Assembly (NCBI GenBank): GCA_004015825.1
Contig: SAYS01000009.1
Coordinates: 98,977-162,976, forward strand
Origin: Halovenus amylolytica
GTDB taxonomy: Archaea; Halobacteriota; Halobacteria; Halobacteriales; Haloarculaceae
Direction: 5' to 3'
DNA length: 64,000 bases
Part shown: positions 47,168 through 56,523 of the stretch, in pieces
How positions within the stretch are numbered: the first letter of the stretch is position 1
Layout of the letters: the number at the start of each line of letters is the position of its first letter
The notes under the pieces: generated by a model
The model's input: only the letters and a program-made list of their open reading frames with translations
What the model was told of the DNA's origin: nothing
Databases searched by the model: none
Made by a program: the position numbers and the translations under genes

Positions 47168-48058
47168 CGTTCTTCCACCTCCAGTTGAGATCGTTAGTCG
47201 GTGTAGGGACGCTGTCTGTCATCGGTTCGGAGAAATAAATGAAATAGCCGTATTTAAAGAATTGCCCTGAGTAGGTCCCGAAGTTACCTCACCTGCGTGC
47301 AGTAGGTGAGGAGCCTACTTTACCTAAGGTAAATGAGGTTCGTATGATGGAACGGGGGAGCCAGTCTCTCTCCGATGCCAGCTCGTATGTTGAATTCTTC
47401 CACCTCTCAAATAAAAGAGCACAAAGCAATCGAACATAGTTTTCGAGCAAGTAGTAGAAAGTATCTGAGGGCCTTCCGAATCAATCGATAGGGGGCTACG
47501 AGTAAGTCCCACGGAACCTCTCGGGGTTTGAAGACATCGGCGTTTTACAAACATTTTACTAATGATATATTTTACATTTATATCAGCCAACTAACGGCTG
47601 ATTTCAATATAACGGCTGTTCGTAGCTCTTTGGTACAAATACGGTCTTTTTCGAACGTTATCATCTTTCTCATCGGCCCCTGGAAATATTGAAGTATTAT
47701 TAAACCAGTTTATTCGTGCTTATAGAACGAATTAGCATGATTTGGTACGTTTCCTTGATCTTGTCGATATTTGATGCGTGGGCATCGGGATTTTCGCATG
47801 TTACTACAAGTTTAGATAGCAACAAACCTATCAAAAGTGGATCTCAGGACGTCTGTAACGAGTCAATCTTTGTGATAACCTCCCCATACATGTACCCCCT
47901 CGCTTCGCGTTCTAGTTGATGTTATTGATGATGTATGTGGGCGATCGGGAGTGGCCGGAGTATTGTATGTTCGTACTGTGATAGAAGCCATGTAGCAGCC
48001 GCATTACTAGCCGGTACACGAGTGGACGGATTATGGTTACTCAGTGGCGCGTCTGCAG
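47168..48058. other. 891-bp AT-rich gap with operator-like repeats
   Basis: No convincing gene; the only frames are short and poor in haloarchaeal codon choice. The stretch is visibly AT-rich against its neighbours. Near 47284-47340 there are clustered inverted repeats upstream of the second integrase. The remainder, 47,560-48,000, holds nothing I can name. Confidence 0.6.
47284..47340. promoter_or_regulatory. Clustered inverted repeats upstream of integrase 2
   Basis: CCTCACCT (47287-47294) and AGGTGAGG (47304-47311) are perfect arms 9 nt apart. TTTACCT-a-AGGTAAA (47319-47333) is a perfect 15-nt inverted repeat, followed by ATGAGGT. All share the ACCT/AGGT core. They lie 24-73 bp beyond the TATA (47251-47260) on its upstream side, a typical activator/repressor position. 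Confidence 0.45.
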
Positions 48059-50374
48059 TTATGAATTGCCGACGATTTTGTAGTCGTAGGAGTCTGATTC
48101 CGAGTCGGGTGTTTTGTGAGCAAGCGACCGATACGTGTCTAATTGGTCGAAGTATTGACCGAAAATCCCCTCGTTATCCAGTTTTGTGTCCCATTCGGAT
48201 CGACCGTAATTGTCCGAAGTTGAGTCAGGGAATGAGTCGAAATCAAAGTAGTTCGGGTGATCTAAGTGCTTCATAATCTCCCACAGGTGGTCTGGATTCG
48301 GAGCCACGAGCGAGGTCCTGATACCGTCGATTTCTGAAAAGGCTGCGAGTTTTTTAACACACTGGTGTGACCGCGACGGCTCATTTGACATCGTTTCGAC
48401 TTCGGCGACGTACTTGGGAGTTCCGCTGTTAAACGCAATGACGTCTACCCGTGTCGAAAGGAGGTCGTTTTGTTCGAGAACAGGTTCGCAGGCGGTTGAG
48501 CGGAGCCGCCAGAGGTCATGATATCGCACGACGCGCGTGACATCGGGTTTCGTAGCGAACGCAGCAGCGCACAGATCAATTGCCTTTCTGTGGACGGATT
48601 TTTCTTTCGTCGTCTTTTCACCGTAGCCGTCATGTGAACTGTTTTCGATACCCAAGAGTTTCCGTTTGGGAGCTGGAACGGTGTAGAGCACGCTAAGTCC
48701 TTCTTTGTGGACCTCCAACCAATCGAGATCTTTTAATTTGTCCTCGTCCACTTTGAGTTTCGTCCCATCGGCTCGATACCGAAGCGCTCGCATGCTATTC
48801 GTCAGGGAGAAATCAGCGATTTTGCGCTCCATCGCAAGTCCAATCCGGGTGAGAAAAATCAGTTCATCATCGGTGAGCGCGAGTGCAGATCCAACATCTC
48901 TGACCGGTTCGACATCGTGGAGTGACGGAACTGTTGATTGGGCCTGCGCAGCAGCTCGTTGTGCGTGATTAACCGCCAGCTCGTAGTTCGGGTTGAGTGT
49001 CTGCCAGGCTTGCTGTGGGAGTACTGGTTCAACAACTTGCCGGTACCCATCTGCGTCGTTAATCCATTTCCGATTGACGGTGGCATCCCGTTGCTTGGAC
49101 TGGAGTCGGAGATACCTGTCCCAAAAATTCGGTTCATCCGGTGGGTAGATCGGTGTGTCTTTGGGGGCCGGAATTTTACAAACGAGGTTTGACGTCTCGT
49201 CAGCATGATACAGCTTGACACGATTACTCTTGGCGTTTGCAAGTGCTTTGATGAGTGTGTTTCGAGAACCAATATCATTTCCTGGACGGCGTGGCGGTGG
49301 GAAATATGCTTTCAGGTAGTCAAAGAGTCTCTCAACAGGTAGTGGTGTTCCAAACGATAACAGCGGAGACGCCCGGATGCAGTCAACCACAGTGATGAGA
49401 CGCTTGTCCTCAATCTGAATGGGTTTCGTTGTCGTCGTTTTCTGTCTCCATTCTCGCTGTGGGTTCTTCGAATTGCTCGCGTAATATGGGGCGTAGATCG
49501 GATTATTACGACGAAAGCGGGAGAAGATGTGGTTCTGCACGGATGGAGTACCGTCTACAAGCTGTTTGCGGGCGTGGACAGCAAGCGTGTTGTGTGCGAT
49601 GTGGACCAACCTGGCCCACCCGTGCCAGGCGTATTCCGCTAGCTTCAGTCGGAAGAGTTTCTTCGGCATGTTGAGCCCCCCGTTTCCGATACACAGACGC
49701 GAGAGGCTGTCGATAGAAGAAGAGATAAATTTCGAAATGCATGGCAGCAGTTGACAGCACCGTGAGATTTGATCAATATCAATCCAAACCAAGTCGTCAG
49801 TAACGTTTGTTCGGTCACGAAACTGATGATGAACGGTTTCCGGATCAGTGTTAGCATACGTTCGGTACGGTGCTTGGTTTGACGTGCCCGGTGGATCACG
49901 GGCGAGGAGGACAGCCGCGATTTCTGCCTGTAACTCCGGCGGGAATTCGTGTTCGAACAGCCACGTGATTGTTGCAATGTAGTAATTTCGTGCGCGGATG
50001 CAAAAGTTCGTCAGCCCCGGGTGCTTCGCTAACGGGGTGCGAAGCATGCGTGACTCTGCGCTGCCGGGCGGTTCCCGGTCCTCGTACTCGGTCCCCTTCA
50101 GTGGATCCGCGTGGTGAATGCGCAGTGCGGCGAGTGCCGCGAATGTTGCTAACTCACTGATTTCAGTGGCTCCCGCTGGTGGCGCCGGCGTGATGTCGTG
50201 TTGTGTGAGTGCCGCGCGGAGATACTCGTTAAAGCCGCGTTTGCTGGACAGTGTCGCCTCTGGCTCAGCGGCAAACAATCGCTCCAGTGTTTCGGTCGTA
50301 CAGTCTAACGGGAGGAGGATTGCCCGTGCAGCATTTCGCTGGTTCGTACGTGGCTGCATCGTCCGGTTACGCAT
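48059..50374 (-). CDS. Large nuclease-like protein, unknown
   Basis: About 771 residues from ATG 50374; alternative ATGs at 50404 and 50359. No match to a family I recognise over its length. The middle has several hydrophobic helices without membrane character. The C-terminal ~130 residues read RVDVIAFNSG then YVAEVET, matching the D ... ExE spacing of PD-(D/E)xK restriction-endonuclease folds, with VHRKAIDLCAAAF as the leading helix. It overlaps or abuts the zinc-finger gene upstream, so both form one unit. Nuclease activity is inference. Confidence 0.65.
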   Translation of the reverse strand: MRNRTMQPRTNQRNAARAILLPLDCTTETLERLFAAEPEATLSSKRGFNEYLRAALTQHDITPAPPAGATEISELATFAALAALRIHHADPLKGTEYEDREPPGSAESRMLRTPLAKHPGLTNFCIRARNYYIATITWLFEHEFPPELQAEIAAVLLARDPPGTSNQAPYRTYANTDPETVHHQFRDRTNVTDDLVWIDIDQISRCCQLLPCISKFISSSIDSLSRLCIGNGGLNMPKKLFRLKLAEYAWHGWARLVHIAHNTLAVHARKQLVDGTPSVQNHIFSRFRRNNPIYAPYYASNSKNPQREWRQKTTTTKPIQIEDKRLITVVDCIRASPLLSFGTPLPVERLFDYLKAYFPPPRRPGNDIGSRNTLIKALANAKSNRVKLYHADETSNLVCKIPAPKDTPIYPPDEPNFWDRYLRLQSKQRDATVNRKWINDADGYRQVVEPVLPQQAWQTLNPNYELAVNHAQRAAAQAQSTVPSLHDVEPVRDVGSALALTDDELIFLTRIGLAMERKIADFSLTNSMRALRYRADGTKLKVDEDKLKDLDWLEVHKEGLSVLYTVPAPKRKLLGIENSSHDGYGEKTTKEKSVHRKAIDLCAAAFATKPDVTRVVRYHDLWRLRSTACEPVLEQNDLLSTRVDVIAFNSGTPKYVAEVETMSNEPSRSHQCVKKLAAFSEIDGIRTSLVAPNPDHLWEIMKHLDHPNYFDFDSFPDSTSDNYGRSEWDTKLDNEGIFGQYFDQLDTYRSLAHKTPDSESDSYDYKIVGNS

Positions 50375-51614
50375 CCCTCCGCACCACGTGTTCCGGGAAC
50401 ACACTCACCGGGTCGATGAACTCATCAATGAGTTGTTTTCTGGAGACAAACCGCAGCTTGTCGGTTTCTAACGCTTGTTTCGAGAACTCCTCGTTGATTG
50501 CTGGAATGCTTGGTTGTCGGTTGTAGTGCTCGGCAACATCATCAAGCGGGACGGACTCATGTGGAAACCATCCGTTTGAGTCGGCGTGTGCGATGAAGTC
50601 AACGATCGCTTGTCGCGTCGGGAAGACTAGCACGACGGCCGCATCAGTCGGAGCAGCGCGTGCGATCTGTTCTTGGATTTCAGCAGGGGATTCATCGTCA
50701 AGGACAAAGCCAACGACAGCCAACCTCGGGGAGTGCTCCTCGACGAACCCTGCGAAGTCGAACATCTTGACCGGTCCCGCGGGTGGCTCCGAGTCAGTCG
50801 ATCCAAACGAGAACCGTGACCCGGCCTGTGTCCCGACAGGATCTCCCATCACGTGTGGTGCGCACACCCAATCAACCACTGGATGTGTCGCAAGCCATTC
50901 TCGACTTCGTGCGACGACAGCGTTATGCGCGGTCCCTTCGTCGAAAATGACGTTCGTAAGGTACGAGTCATCGCCTACGATTCGCTCGGTTGTCCACTTC
51001 CATCGTGACTGATCAGGGAGGATTTGTGATCGACGTGCGAACTCGGCAGTCGTACTGTAGACTTTCGCCCGGTAGATCCGCTCGATTCGAATCATGTCCG
51101 AGTCCTCGATCATGTTCATGGACAGTTCCCCACTGAACTGATCGTCTAGCAGACAGAACTCGCGGATGCCAGTCGAACACGCATCCGGCGTGCTGACGGA
51201 ACAGGGGTAGCCCGGCAGCACCCACGACTGCTGTAAGAACACCAAGTGCGCGAATAACTGGAATGCGCGTGACTGGAAGGGATTACCAGATACCTTCTTT
51301 ACAATCACGTCACGCGCGGCGGCCAGCGGATTCGATTGCTCAGCTGCTTGGATTGCCGACTCGACTTCGGTGAACAACGCTTGCACCTCGGGGTTCAATT
51401 GCGGTGGATAGACGAAGCCAGTGTGGGAACTGGTTGTGCCGGTGACGGACGATTCCTGTTCGTGTCTCACTCGTTCTAATGGGTGGCAGTTTTCTACAGA
51501 TTCTCTCGTCTCGCTTTCATAGCCACAGACAGAACACTGGTACGTCTCCCCGAGTTGTTGAGTTCGATCAAATGCATCGAATGTATACTGGTTATCATCT
51601 GGTTTGTCATTCAT
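50367..51614 (-). CDS. Zinc-finger protein, unknown, in nuclease module
   Basis: 415 residues. The N-terminus (residues 25-45) has CSVCGYESETRESVENCH, a C2-CH zinc finger like those of C2H2 proteins. The rest is an alpha/beta region; VKMFDFAGFVEEHSPRLAVV and PTDAAVVLVFPTRQAIVDFI look like a Rossmann-type segment, no catalytic motif seen. It directly precedes the 771-residue gene with an 8-bp overlap or 7-bp gap. A TATA-like AGTAAAATAC lies about 25 bp before its ATG. Confidence 0.6.
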   Translation of the reverse strand: MNDKPDDNQYTFDAFDRTQQLGETYQCSVCGYESETRESVENCHPLERVRHEQESSVTGTTSSHTGFVYPPQLNPEVQALFTEVESAIQAAEQSNPLAAARDVIVKKVSGNPFQSRAFQLFAHLVFLQQSWVLPGYPCSVSTPDACSTGIREFCLLDDQFSGELSMNMIEDSDMIRIERIYRAKVYSTTAEFARRSQILPDQSRWKWTTERIVGDDSYLTNVIFDEGTAHNAVVARSREWLATHPVVDWVCAPHVMGDPVGTQAGSRFSFGSTDSEPPAGPVKMFDFAGFVEEHSPRLAVVGFVLDDESPAEIQEQIARAAPTDAAVVLVFPTRQAIVDFIAHADSNGWFPHESVPLDDVAEHYNRQPSIPAINEEFSKQALETDKLRFVSRKQLIDEFIDPVSVFPEHVVRRDA

Positions 51615-51809
51615 TCGTTTAGACGTATTTTACTCTAGACTCCGGATTGGCATAAGGGATTGCCAAGAACTGGCGGTACAGCCCCTCTATGACAGATTCA
51701 CAGCATGGTCCCCGGACTCACAGCACGACCGTTTCCGTGGTTTGCCACTCCCTGTCTGTTTCGGGCCCGGCAAGAACAAGTATCGCGCGTCTCGTAGCCC
51801 ACCAACGAG

Positions 51810-53219
51810 ATGCGTATCGCGTTCGACGATGGAACCATCCTCCTCGAAGACGTGCCTGATACCATCCCTTACGCAGAGTGGGACGACCGCGTTGACGAGT
51901 ATCGAGCGCGAGCGCACCACTACCGCGCCCTGCGAGCATGGGCCGGAGCGACCGACGGGCAGGCAACCTTGGACGAAGCTACGACGACGGTTGAGACGGT
52001 CGATGACGCGGCGCGGTCGTACCGTGATCTTCACCTGACACCCGCAGTGTCCATCGAACCGCGCGACTATCAGCAGGCCGCGTTAGCAGCGTGGGCAGAC
52101 CACGACCGCCGGGGGAGTGTCGTTCTCCCGACCGGCAGCGGGAAGACATTCCTTGCCGTCCAGGCCATCGCCGACGCCGGTGTGAGTACTCTCGTCGTCG
52201 TCCCCACGATTGATCTCATGAACCAGTGGCACGCCACGCTTACCAACGCGTTCGGCGAGCAACTCCCCGATGGAGTCGGCGTGCTTGGCGGTGGCAGCCA
52301 CACCGTGACCGACCTTACAGTGACGACGTACGATTCAGCATATCGCTATATCAACGAGTACGGCGATCGGTTCGGCCTGCTCGTCGTGGATGAGGTGCAT
52401 CACCTGCCAGCACCAACCTACCAGCAGATCCCCGAAATGACGATCGCCCCGTATCGACTCGGGCTCACCGCGACATACGAACGGGCAGACGGGCAACACG
52501 AGGTCTTGGATGAACTGATCGGCCCTGTCGTCTACGAGGAAGCTGTCGATGAACTGGCCGGCGAGTACCTCAGCGAGTATGAAACCATCCATCTCAGCGT
52601 CGAACTCACAGCTGAAGAGCGCAAGCAATACGACGAAGAGTACCAGATCTACCGCGACTACGTCGATACCCACGACTTCGACCTCTGGAAGGAAGATGAC
52701 TATCAGGAGTTCCTCAAACGCACGTCGTACGACCCGCACGGGCGGCGCGCACTCATTGCCAAGCAGCGCGCTGAAGAAATCGCCCGCACGGCCGCGAAAA
52801 AACTCGATACGCTCGACAACCTTCTCAAACGCCATCACGACGACCGAACGATCATCTTCACCGCCAACAACGACTTCGCGTACGACATTTCCAAAGAATT
52901 CATTGTGCCGTGCATTACCCACCAGACCGACACGGACGAACGCACCGACATCCTAGAGCGATTCCGATCCGGCGAGTACTCGATGCTCGTCACCTCGCAA
53001 GTCCTCGACGAGGGCATCGACGTGCCAGCCGCGAACGTCGGCATCATCCTCTCGGGCAGTGCGTCGAAACGCCAGTACGCCCAACGCCTCGGCCGCATCC
53101 TCCGGCCGACCGACGACCGCCACCCCGCTCGCCTCTACGAAATCATCGCTGAAGCAACGATGGAGCAGTACGTCTCGTCGCATCGCCGACAGGGGGTGTC
53201 AACCAGTGCTGACAGCTGA
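51810..53219 (+). CDS. XPB-type superfamily 2 DNA helicase
   Basis: 469 residues, the archaeal XPB layout: N-terminal damage-recognition-like domain (1-85), Q/Walker A VLPTGSGKT (105-113), DEVH box (194-197), ATYERADG carrying the RED-like motif (221-228), then helicase domain 2 with AQRLGRILRP-type motif VI. XPB opens DNA around lesions in nucleotide excision repair together with the nuclease Bax1. Its last 14 bp overlap the bax1-like start. On the opposite strand to the zinc-finger gene, sharing the 195-bp upstream gap. Confidence 0.92.
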   Translation: MRIAFDDGTILLEDVPDTIPYAEWDDRVDEYRARAHHYRALRAWAGATDGQATLDEATTTVETVDDAARSYRDLHLTPAVSIEPRDYQQAALAAWADHDRRGSVVLPTGSGKTFLAVQAIADAGVSTLVVVPTIDLMNQWHATLTNAFGEQLPDGVGVLGGGSHTVTDLTVTTYDSAYRYINEYGDRFGLLVVDEVHHLPAPTYQQIPEMTIAPYRLGLTATYERADGQHEVLDELIGPVVYEEAVDELAGEYLSEYETIHLSVELTAEERKQYDEEYQIYRDYVDTHDFDLWKEDDYQEFLKRTSYDPHGRRALIAKQRAEEIARTAAKKLDTLDNLLKRHHDDRTIIFTANNDFAYDISKEFIVPCITHQTDTDERTDILERFRSGEYSMLVTSQVLDEGIDVPAANVGIILSGSASKRQYAQRLGRILRPTDDRHPARLYEIIAEATMEQYVSSHRRQGVSTSADS

Positions 53220-54558
53220 CCTTGCCCGCTCCCGGCGGCGAAACGGAACGGTCTCACCCCTGTTCATCGATCCGGACGATCCGCAATATCGAGAGACAGC
53301 ACGGGAACTCATCCAGCTCTTCGAAGACCACCTTGGCGAACCCAAAGGTGAGTTAGAAGAGACGATCAACCAGCTCACAGTCGCGGATACGGATTACAAG
53401 ATCATCCAGGGATTGGCGAAACTGCTGCACGACGAAAGCGAATTCGACACCGTCGCTGCCGCTGCCCCACGCGAAATCCGGCAGCGGCTATTCGAGAAAG
53501 CAAACACGTCGTATCCCATCGTCCGGCAACCGACTCTCGGTGAGGACACGCAGAAACTGGAGGTCTACAGTGCTGTCGCCGACCAGCTCGGCATCTCGCT
53601 CGAAGAGTGCTATCAGGGGATGTACGCAGACCTTGATCACAACAAGCGACTCGTTCGGTTCGGCGACCGCGTTGCCGACGCGTATGAGCCCTCGGACGAG
53701 GGGACGACGACAACGCGACTGACCGGCGATAGCGAGGAATCCTACGCGGACGACACCGTCACTGTCGAGTGGCTGCTCACACGGTACAACCTCGCGTTAG
53801 CCCAGGCCGTGCTGTACGACGCAACGCGGATGCGGATCCGCGTGTGGGATCACTTCAGCACCGTGTTCAGCTACGTGAAGCTGTTCGGGTTGATGCATCA
53901 GATCTACCCGATCGACGAGACCGGGAGCCGCGTCCCGACCACGGACGTCGCAGATGGATACGAAGCGATTTTGGACGGCCCCGCATCGTTGTTCTCGCAG
54001 ACACAGAAGTACGGGATCCGGATGGCGAATTTCCTTCCCGCGTTGCCGTTGTGCGACCGGTGGGAGATGCACGCAGACATCCTCGCAGACGACACCGGGC
54101 CGCAGGATTCGACGCTCTCCTTTGACCTCAACCACACTGCTGGTCTCTCGTCGCACTATACTGCGCAGGATGACTTCGATAGCGACGTGGAGCGCACGCT
54201 CGCCCGGAAGTGGGGCCGGGCGACCACGGAGTGGGACCTCATCCGGGAAGACGACGTGCTGGATTTGGGGGCTGAAGTGATGCTTCCTGACTTCGCTCTC
54301 GAACACCCTGACGGACGGCGGGCACTGCTGGAGATCGTCGGGTTCTGGACACCCGAGTACCTCGATGAGAAACTGGCGAAGATCAGGAGCGCAGACCGTG
54401 CCAATCTGCTCGTCGCGGTTTCCGAGCGGCTGGCCTGCTCAGCAGCCGATTTCGACGGCACGAGCGACCGCCTGCTCTGGTTCAAATCCGGCATTCATGT
54501 CTATGACGTCGTGGATCTGGCCGAGGAACACGCCGTTGACGCAGCTCAATGTAATTGA
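53206..54558 (+). CDS. Bax1-like nuclease (DUF790)
   Basis: 450 residues from GTG 53206, overlapping the XPB gene by 14 bp. DUF790 start MLTADLARSRRRNGTVSPLF; C-terminal restriction-endonuclease core LPDFALEHPDGRR then LLEIVGFWTPEYL (D ... E-x-x pattern). Archaeal Bax1 binds XPB and cuts the unwound strand, forming a minimal repair machine. Here the pair sits inside an integrase-linked island, which is unusual for a housekeeping repair pair. Confidence 0.85.
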   Translation: MLTADLARSRRRNGTVSPLFIDPDDPQYRETARELIQLFEDHLGEPKGELEETINQLTVADTDYKIIQGLAKLLHDESEFDTVAAAAPREIRQRLFEKANTSYPIVRQPTLGEDTQKLEVYSAVADQLGISLEECYQGMYADLDHNKRLVRFGDRVADAYEPSDEGTTTTRLTGDSEESYADDTVTVEWLLTRYNLALAQAVLYDATRMRIRVWDHFSTVFSYVKLFGLMHQIYPIDETGSRVPTTDVADGYEAILDGPASLFSQTQKYGIRMANFLPALPLCDRWEMHADILADDTGPQDSTLSFDLNHTAGLSSHYTAQDDFDSDVERTLARKWGRATTEWDLIREDDVLDLGAEVMLPDFALEHPDGRRALLEIVGFWTPEYLDEKLAKIRSADRANLLVAVSERLACSAADFDGTSDRLLWFKSGIHVYDVVDLAEEHAVDAAQCN

Positions 54559-54641
54559 GTGGTTCGTTAATTGTGACGTTGTGTGTGTTGAATCTCGCAA
54601 TACACTTCGAAGAGAGGATGAGCCGAAGCAGGAAACGAGCC

Positions 54642-55013
54642 CTATTCGCCGGCGACGTTCAGCGCGCTGTTTAACTCGAAGAGTTCCTGAATGACATCGC
54701 TTTTGGCGACGCGGTACCGGCGGGGCGAGGTGTTCGGAACCTCTTCGACCACGTCAGTCTCCAGCAGGAGGTCGATGTAGTTGCTCACCGTTTGCCGGGT
54801 GACGCCGGCGTGATCGGCGAGTTCCGTCTTGTTGAACTCCCGACCTGGAGGAAGGGTGAGGATGGCGTCGAGGAGGATGGGGACACTCTCGTGCTGAAAG
54901 AGATGGAGGACGCCAGTAGGGTTCTCAAGGCGGGCCTCCTTGGTGTCCTTCTCTTCGGCCGGGTGCGTCCGCGTTGACTCGCTCATGTCTTTGCTATGCC
55001 GGCTGGCGTACAT
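54642..55013 (-). CDS. Winged-helix regulator
   Basis: 123 residues. LENPTGVLHLFQHESVPILL then a helix-turn-helix (TELADHAGVTRQTVSNYIDL) and wing (VEEVPNTSPRRYRVAKS). It is divergent from the 55081 gene; the shared 67-bp gap has an AT-rich element ATTTATCAAA (55049-55058) that can serve both promoters and 10-bp repeats GTGTAAACAG/GTGTTAACAT (55028-55047) that look like its operator. Likely an autoregulator. Confidence 0.7.
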   Translation of the reverse strand: MYASRHSKDMSESTRTHPAEEKDTKEARLENPTGVLHLFQHESVPILLDAILTLPPGREFNKTELADHAGVTRQTVSNYIDLLLETDVVEEVPNTSPRRYRVAKSDVIQELFELNSALNVAGE

Positions 55014-55027
55014 AATTGTTTCTCTCA

Positions 55028-55058
55028 GTGTAAACAGGTGTTAACATACATTTATCAA
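55028..55058. promoter_or_regulatory. Shared promoter with tandem 10-bp operator-like repeats
   Basis: GTGTAAACAG (55028-55037) and GTGTTAACAT (55038-55047) are imperfect tandem copies; TGTTAACA within the second is a perfect 8-bp palindrome. The adjacent ATTTATCAAA lies about 30 bp from the ATG of both divergent genes, fitting two leaderless promoters. Confidence 0.4.
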
Positions 55059-55080
55059 ACGAGGGTGGAAATAAGGGGAT

Positions 55081-55398
55081 ATGCGCAAGCCGTCGGTGAA
55101 ATGTGCCCTCCTCGCGGCGATGATAGCCGAGCACCGTTGGGGGTCTCCGATCGTCGAAGCGAACCTCCTCTCCATATCCGCCATCGAGACGAGTGACTAC
55201 GACACCGCGAGCGGGGTTTTCGACGAGCTCCGCTCCGCCCCCTACATCATCAACCGGGGCAAGCGGGGCATCGAACTGAACAGTAGCGAGTTCGGAGCAC
55301 TCGCTGACCTTCTCTACCACGAGTGCGAGTGGGAACCATTCGAAATCAAGAGTCGGCTGAAGCACTACGAGGGGTGGGATAACCACGAGTGGACGTGA
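55081..55398 (+). CDS. Small haloarchaeal protein, unknown
   Basis: 105 residues. KCALLAAMIAEHRWG then IETSDYDTASGVFDEL and GALADLLYHECEWEPFEIKS look like a winged-helix-like alpha/beta fold: two helices, a wing and a C-terminal helix. I recall similar small proteins beside accessory haloarchaeal genes but no function. Its promoter is shared with the divergent winged-helix gene. Confidence 0.55.
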   Translation: MRKPSVKCALLAAMIAEHRWGSPIVEANLLSISAIETSDYDTASGVFDELRSAPYIINRGKRGIELNSSEFGALADLLYHECEWEPFEIKSRLKHYEGWDNHEWT

Positions 55399-55508
55399 CT
55401 GTAGATGTGCGCTCAGGGGAGATAATCTAGCCAGTCCACAGTTGGGACTGAGATGGATATCCCGTGACATTCCGAGCGAGAGACTGATTTGACGAGTCAT
55501 CGGTACAC

Positions 55509-55883
55509 TTGACGATGCGGTTGCGCGGAAAGCAGCGCTTGCACACGCCACTAGGTACGCGATCCTGTCCTATCTGCACGAGAACGGTGACCAGAGAGGA
55601 TCTCGCCGCAATCATCGAGGACGGCGTTGAGAGTCACATCGGTGATCTCATCGATGCCGGCTTCGCAGCCTGTATCGGCGCTCTTGGCGACCAGCCCGAA
55701 GAGACCTCGCCGGATGACGCGGCGAAAATACGGATCGCCGAGCAGTGGCGACGCGGCGAGATATCGGAAGATGAAGCGCGACAGCAGTTTGGGGACGATA
55801 CCGTCGATGGTATGATTGAAGACAGGGAAGCGTTCCGTGAAGCAATGCGGAGAGATACGAGCGACTTTCTGCAGTCCGAGTAA
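55509..55883 (+). pseudogene. Winged-helix regulator with apparent frameshift
   Basis: Frame 1 (from about 55513) reads HATRYAILSYLHENGD, the first helices of a haloarchaeal winged helix. Right after, at about 55585, the typical continuation TREDLAAIIEDG appears only in another frame, followed by HIGDLIDAGFAACIGALG and the wing and a C-terminal helix. A single-base insertion or deletion near 55575-55590 would join them. No good start codon is seen for the first part. Either a decayed gene or a sequencing error. Confidence 0.55.
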
Positions 55884-55980
55884 CCTCGGCCATGATTCTA
55901 AACCTGACTGGAACGGTTACTACACGTTATACAGTGGATTGTACAATCATTCGAATGAATACTCGTACCATTGTTTGACC

Positions 55981-56475
55981 ATGAGACTCCGATACTATGC
56001 TGACGCCGATATCCGAGAGTGGCACGAGCACGTGCTCCGACTGTTGCGGACACTCCATGATGACCACGGCATCGTGGTGGAGATTGATCGGATCGACGAC
56101 CAACACGGGCCGATTACGGAGTTCCCTGGTGAGGTGCGGTCTGCGACGCCAGAAGCCGTCTACGAACGTGACCTCAAACGGAATCGTGCCCTGAACCAGT
56201 CCATTGAGCCGACTCCCTCGGAAGGGTTCAAACGGTACGGCAAGCTTGACATCGCCGGCAACGTCGCACTCATCGATAATGGGGGGACCGTCAAATGGGC
56301 TTCGACGCTGCCAGGCTATGCTGATGGCTACGGACCAGGTGTTGAAGACCAGACTGCGATGGACTTCCTTGAAGCGATCGCCACCGCACCGAGCAACCGT
56401 TTCTGTGTCGAGTGTCTCCACCTGCTGGACGGCGACGAACGCTTCTGTCCGACCTGTGGCGCAGAACTCCGGTAG
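55981..56475 (+). CDS. Uncharacterised protein with C-terminal zinc ribbon
   Basis: 164 residues from ATG 55981. N-terminal helix-strand region (ADIREWHEHVLRLLRTLHDD, VVEIDRIDDQHG) then a small beta part, ending in CVECLHLLDGDERFCPTCG, a zinc ribbon of CxxC-x10-CxxC. No family recognised. The ATG rather than an upstream start at 55816 is chosen because the upstream part would run through the previous gene's 3' end. Confidence 0.55.
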   Translation: MRLRYYADADIREWHEHVLRLLRTLHDDHGIVVEIDRIDDQHGPITEFPGEVRSATPEAVYERDLKRNRALNQSIEPTPSEGFKRYGKLDIAGNVALIDNGGTVKWASTLPGYADGYGPGVEDQTAMDFLEAIATAPSNRFCVECLHLLDGDERFCPTCGAELR

Positions 56476-56523
56476 CGATTCGTTTGCCTCGCAGATCAGT
56501 CTCCACCATCAGCCGTCATCCTA

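Noticed and set aside
47716..47919. Small open frame in the AT-rich gap
   Set aside because: No motif, poor codon choice and no clear promoter.
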